A stretch of DNA of 8,368 nt. Source: an uncultured Eubacteriales bacterium. GTDB taxonomy: Bacteria > Bacillota > Clostridia > Peptostreptococcales > Anaerovoracaceae. The translations under genes were made by a program, and so were the position numbers. The stretch spans positions 1 through 8,368 of the forward strand of contig CAJUEB010000104.1 in assembly GCA_910585135.1 (NCBI GenBank), in the 5' to 3' direction. The notes under the pieces were generated by a model that saw only the letters and a program-made list of their open reading frames with translations, was not told the origin of the DNA and made no database searches. Numbering within the stretch: position 1 is the stretch's first letter; each line of letters begins with the position of its first letter. Below are positions 6,488 through 8,368 of this stretch, piece by piece.

Positions 6488-7232
6488 CCAATCCTACCTC
6501 CCAATAATCGCTGCAATGATTTAATGTGCGAAAAACCGCAATCCCCAGAAATCCGAACGCAGCCCCCGCCAGAGCCAGCCACACCGGCAGCGTAATCATC
6601 GCATATAATTCTTCATTAATCGTAATCGCAAACCATGCCGCACTCCACAGCACACATAAAATGACTGCCGCCGCCTCGCTTACGATATATTTGCTGCACA
6701 ATGCGCCAAAGCAAATACACGCCGTCACGAGCATCGGCAAAAGGAATTGCACAAGCAAACTCATAAATACCACATGCATCCGCAACGTCACCACCGCACA
6801 AAACGCAGTAAGCAGCAAAACATCTACAATGCCAAACAATACCATGCGCGCAGCGTAAATCTGCCGCAGCGAATAGTACGAAGCCTCTTCTATTTCCATA
6901 CAGCCGCAGCTCCTGTTTTTCCAAAGCTCCGGGATCATGAGAATGATAAAGATAGCCGCTATGACCCCTGCGCCCCTTTGCACGTAGCTTTCCTCATAAG
7001 CAGACGCCATCGCCATGCCCAGCACGCACAAAAGCACAAATTGCAGAACGCACCATCTTTTGCGCATCAGCTTGAACTGTATCCACAAAAACTCATGATA
7101 GGACAGCATCAGCTTTCGCTCCCAGAGGAAAAAGGTTTTCTTCGCCGCACAGATCGTCTGCCGGATCTTTTCCTCCTTTGGTTGTAGCTTACCGGCTTTC
7201 TTATACGCCATGAGATGCTCTTTCAGATTCAT
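6468..7232 (-). CDS. Six-span membrane protein of the sigma/ABC operon, function unknown
   Basis: A 254-residue protein that I cannot assign to a named family. Residues 1-57 are hydrophilic and basic with predicted helices (an EEKIRQTI segment at 20-27) and likely cytoplasmic. About six membrane segments follow near 59-77, 87-102, 128-150, 154-177, 185-205 and 211-234, then a short polar tail. It has no HxxxCxxC zinc anti-sigma motif. Its place between the sigma factor and the ATPase, overlapping them by 32 and 20 bases, argues that it works with both. It could be a second permease-like subunit, or a membrane sensor that restrains the sigma factor through the N-terminal segment; both are inference. 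The start is well supported by AAAGGAGA upstream of ATG at 7232. Confidence 0.75.
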   Translation of the reverse strand: MNLKEHLMAYKKAGKLQPKEEKIRQTICAAKKTFFLWERKLMLSYHEFLWIQFKLMRKRWCVLQFVLLCVLGMAMASAYEESYVQRGAGVIAAIFIILMIPELWKNRSCGCMEIEEASYYSLRQIYAARMVLFGIVDVLLLTAFCAVVTLRMHVVFMSLLVQFLLPMLVTACICFGALCSKYIVSEAAAVILCVLWSAAWFAITINEELYAMITLPVWLALAGAAFGFLGIAVFRTLNHCSDYWEVGLDEIRTL

Positions 7233-7761
7233 CGTTCTTCTCCTTTCGCAGCAATTCCCCCAGTTGCTGTCTCGCTTGCCGCAGCCTGTACTTTACCAGC
7301 GGGAGGCTTATGTCCAATATCTGCGCGATTTCCAGAAGCTTTCGTTCCTGAAAATAATACAGCACCGCAACCTCTAAAAGCGTCTCCGGCAGCTTCCTAA
7401 GCGCCCATTCAATCATAAGCTTATCAGAAACAGCATCCATCGGGCATTCTGTGCTTCCCGCCTGTTCGCCCAGCTTCACGTCATCTATGGGAATTTCCTT
7501 TTTCTTTTTGAAATAATCCTTGCACAGGTTACCGGCGATCGTATATAAGTAATTTTTGGTCTTCCCCTGGTAGCGGTATCCGGGCAATCGGCTAAAAAAG
7601 CGCACGAAGGTTTCCTGCGTCAGATCCTCGGCACACGTCCTGTCAGGGCAGCGATAGCCCAGGTAGGCTAAGATTTCCCCGTAATATTTGCGGACGAATA
7701 CGTCAAACGCCTCATTTTCGCCCCGCTTCATTTTTCGGATCAGCAAAAAATCGGAATCCAC
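7201..7761 (-). CDS. ECF-type RNA polymerase sigma factor (sigma-70 family)
   Basis: A 186-residue alternative sigma factor. Region 2 spans about residues 8-85, including DLTQETFVRFF (46-56), the core-binding and -10-recognition helices. Region 4 spans about 115-170, with the helix-turn-helix LLEIAQILDISLPLVKYRL (142-160) that reads the -35 element. There is no region 1 or 3, as expected of the extracytoplasmic-function group. The start is GTG at 7761, chosen because AGGAGG stands five bases upstream and the encoded N-terminus begins right at region 2. It is the first gene of the operon and probably drives transcription of the membrane protein and ABC exporter, perhaps autoregulating itself, as is common for ECF factors. 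Upstream I see no clear vegetative promoter, only TATACA (7833-7838) without a matching -35. Confidence 0.9.
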   Translation of the reverse strand: MDSDFLLIRKMKRGENEAFDVFVRKYYGEILAYLGYRCPDRTCAEDLTQETFVRFFSRLPGYRYQGKTKNYLYTIAGNLCKDYFKKKKEIPIDDVKLGEQAGSTECPMDAVSDKLMIEWALRKLPETLLEVAVLYYFQERKLLEIAQILDISLPLVKYRLRQARQQLGELLRKEKNDESERASHGV

Positions 7762-7765
7762 AAAT

Positions 7766-7771
7766 GCCTCC
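7766..7771 (-). promoter_or_regulatory. Ribosome binding site that selects the GTG start of the sigma gene
   Basis: The minus strand reads AGGAGG, CATTT, GTG. The perfect Shine-Dalgarno five bases before the GTG makes this the start, in preference to the internal ATG at codon 11 (MKRGEN), which would cut into region 2. Confidence 0.75.
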
Positions 7772-7862
7772 TAAATGATCATGAAACGACTAACCGCCAC
7801 AGCCTGAAAGGAAATCCATCTCCCTTCTATTTTGTATAACGAACCAGACTTGCAAAAAGATA

Positions 7863-7894
7863 GCCCCGGAGAAAATATTTTTTCGTGCCGGGGC
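7863..7894 (-). terminator. Rho-independent terminator upstream of the sigma operon
   Basis: GCCCCGG (7863-7869) pairs perfectly with CCGGGGC (7888-7894), and the loop holds a nested GAAAA/TTTTC stem (7871-7875 with 7880-7884). On the minus strand the hairpin is followed by TATCTTTTT. It would end transcripts arriving from gatD and insulate the sigma operon. Confidence 0.75.
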
Positions 7895-8131
7895 AATATC
7901 GTTTATGGAAAAAGCGGGAAGCGGGATGTGGACGGCAGCGGAAAAAACCGTCCCAAATGTCTGGTCGCCCGGATCATAGGTGGCCCGAATGAGATAAACC
8001 TGCCAATCCGGATGGCGGGCATCTCAGGGCCGGGCGGGCAGCCTCCTTCAAATATCCTGCAAGCCGCCCGGCTCATAGCTGGATAATAAGCGGCCCGGTT
8101 CAGATCATGGACAGGCAGCGGAGCGCATTCT
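7895..8131 (-). other. GC-rich structured intergenic region after gatD
   Basis: There is no gene here, but the base composition is richer in GC than the other spacers and short motifs recur. CCCGG-N-TCATAG occurs near 7968 and 8067, and a variant CCCGGTTCAGATCATGG near 8094. TGGACGGCAGCGGA (7928-7941) recurs as TGGACAGGCAGCGGA (8108-8122). Several hairpins are possible: GGACGG/CCGTCC (7930-7935 with 7948-7953), GAGAT...CCTGCCA/TGGCGGG...ATCTC (about 7990-8024) and GCCGC/GCGGC (8063-8067 with 8090-8094). An 84-codon plus-strand frame runs across 7832-8086 but lacks a ribosome binding site. It could be a long 3' untranslated region or a decayed repeat element. Confidence 0.4.
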
Positions 8132-8368
8132 TTATTTCACCTTTTCGCAGATATATTGATTCGCTTGATGCTCTAGTTCATCGCCGAGCGGCTCCAGCGT
8201 AATGTCGCCCCGGTATTTGCGCCGCAATGCCTGTGTCAGGAGGAAATCGCAGATTTCCGGGTTTTTCGGCAAGAGCGGTCCATGAAGATATGTCCCGATG
8301 CAATTCTTGTAAAGCACGCCTTCCTGACCTGACTGCCCCGTATTGCCGAAGCCTCGCACCACGCTGCC
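8132..8368 (-). CDS. gatD: Lipid II isoglutaminyl synthase, glutamine amidotransferase subunit GatD (C-terminal part)
   Basis: Only the last 78 residues lie in the window; the frame stays open to the edge, and the apparent start at 8362 (a GTG) is internal. The segment matches the end of the CobB/CobQ-like class I glutamine amidotransferase GatD: GFGNTGQSG, then GTYLHGPLLPKNP, where the His of YLHGP belongs to the catalytic triad. GatD releases ammonia from glutamine for MurT, which amidates the alpha-carboxyl of D-Glu in lipid II to give D-isoglutamine in peptidoglycan. murT normally lies beside gatD and would be expected upstream, beyond the right edge. A cobyric acid synthase-type amidotransferase is the main alternative, but the PLLPKNP context favours GatD. 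The nucleophile Cys is outside the window, so its integrity is unseen. Confidence 0.85.
   Translation of the reverse strand, partial: GSVVRGFGNTGQSGQEGVLYKNCIGTYLHGPLLPKNPEICDFLLTQALRRKYRGDITLEPLGDELEHQANQYICEKVK

Noticed and set aside
7833..7855. Vegetative promoter for the sigma operon (TTGCAA with TATACA, minus strand)
   Set aside because: The spacer is only 11 bases and no better -35 is found at 16-18 bases. An ECF-type autoregulated promoter is possible, but I cannot define its elements.
7832..8086. 84-codon plus-strand open frame over the gatD/sigma spacer
   Set aside because: It passes through the terminator hairpin and repeats, with Gly/Pro-rich translation explained by GC-rich repeats and no ribosome binding site.
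7895..8131. Cobalamin or T-box riboswitch upstream of the sigma operon
   Set aside because: Neither the B12 box nor the T-box GGGTGGNACCGCG motif is present on the minus strand, and a terminator followed by more than 90 bases separates the region from the sigma gene.

Overview
The window looks like a piece of chromosome from an anaerobic Bacillota, most likely a gut-type Clostridia such as Lachnospiraceae. This is inferred from strong AGGAGG-type ribosome binding sites, a large oxygen-sensitive-looking Fe-S flavoenzyme, a GatD-type cell-wall amidase and an ECF sigma/ABC operon, not from any species marker. All convincing genes lie on the minus strand, so the transcription order runs from high to low coordinates.

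Right end (8132-8368): the C-terminal end of a GatD-like glutamine amidotransferase, which with MurT amidates the D-glutamate of lipid II. It is followed by about 240 bases of GC-rich, hairpin-forming, partly repetitive DNA that ends in an intrinsic terminator (7863-7894).

Middle (4393-7761): a tightly overlapping four-gene operon. It encodes an ECF-type sigma factor (GTG start), a six-span membrane protein of no named family that I recognise, an ABC ATPase and an ABC-2 type permease with a large extracytoplasmic loop. The genes overlap by 32, 20 and 20 bases, implying translational coupling and a single sensing/export module. A structured 3' region and a 15-bp perfect hairpin followed by a T-rich tract (4156-4189) close the operon.

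Between 3491 and 4155 there is no credible gene, but there is a control region. It holds a bidirectional terminator-like hairpin, a perfect-consensus vegetative promoter (TTGACA, 17 bp, TATAAT, minus strand) and two TGGTNNNACCA palindromes of the FadR/PdhR/LldR GntR-regulator type, one on each side of the promoter. The transcript would carry a leader of about 340 nt, most of it six degenerate tandem repeats of about 41 bp that end exactly at the ribosome binding site of the next gene.

Left end (101-3215): a 922-residue multidomain Fe-S flavoprotein (ferredoxin-like N-terminal module, GltD/NfnB-like FAD/NAD(P) core, C-terminal cluster module), followed one base later by hypA, a nickel metallochaperone. 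A strong ribosome binding site at the left edge shows that another gene follows outside the window. No hydrogenase structural gene is visible, so the nickel enzyme served by HypA is unknown. The most interesting features are the repeat-filled leader and the paired operators controlling this redox/nickel operon.
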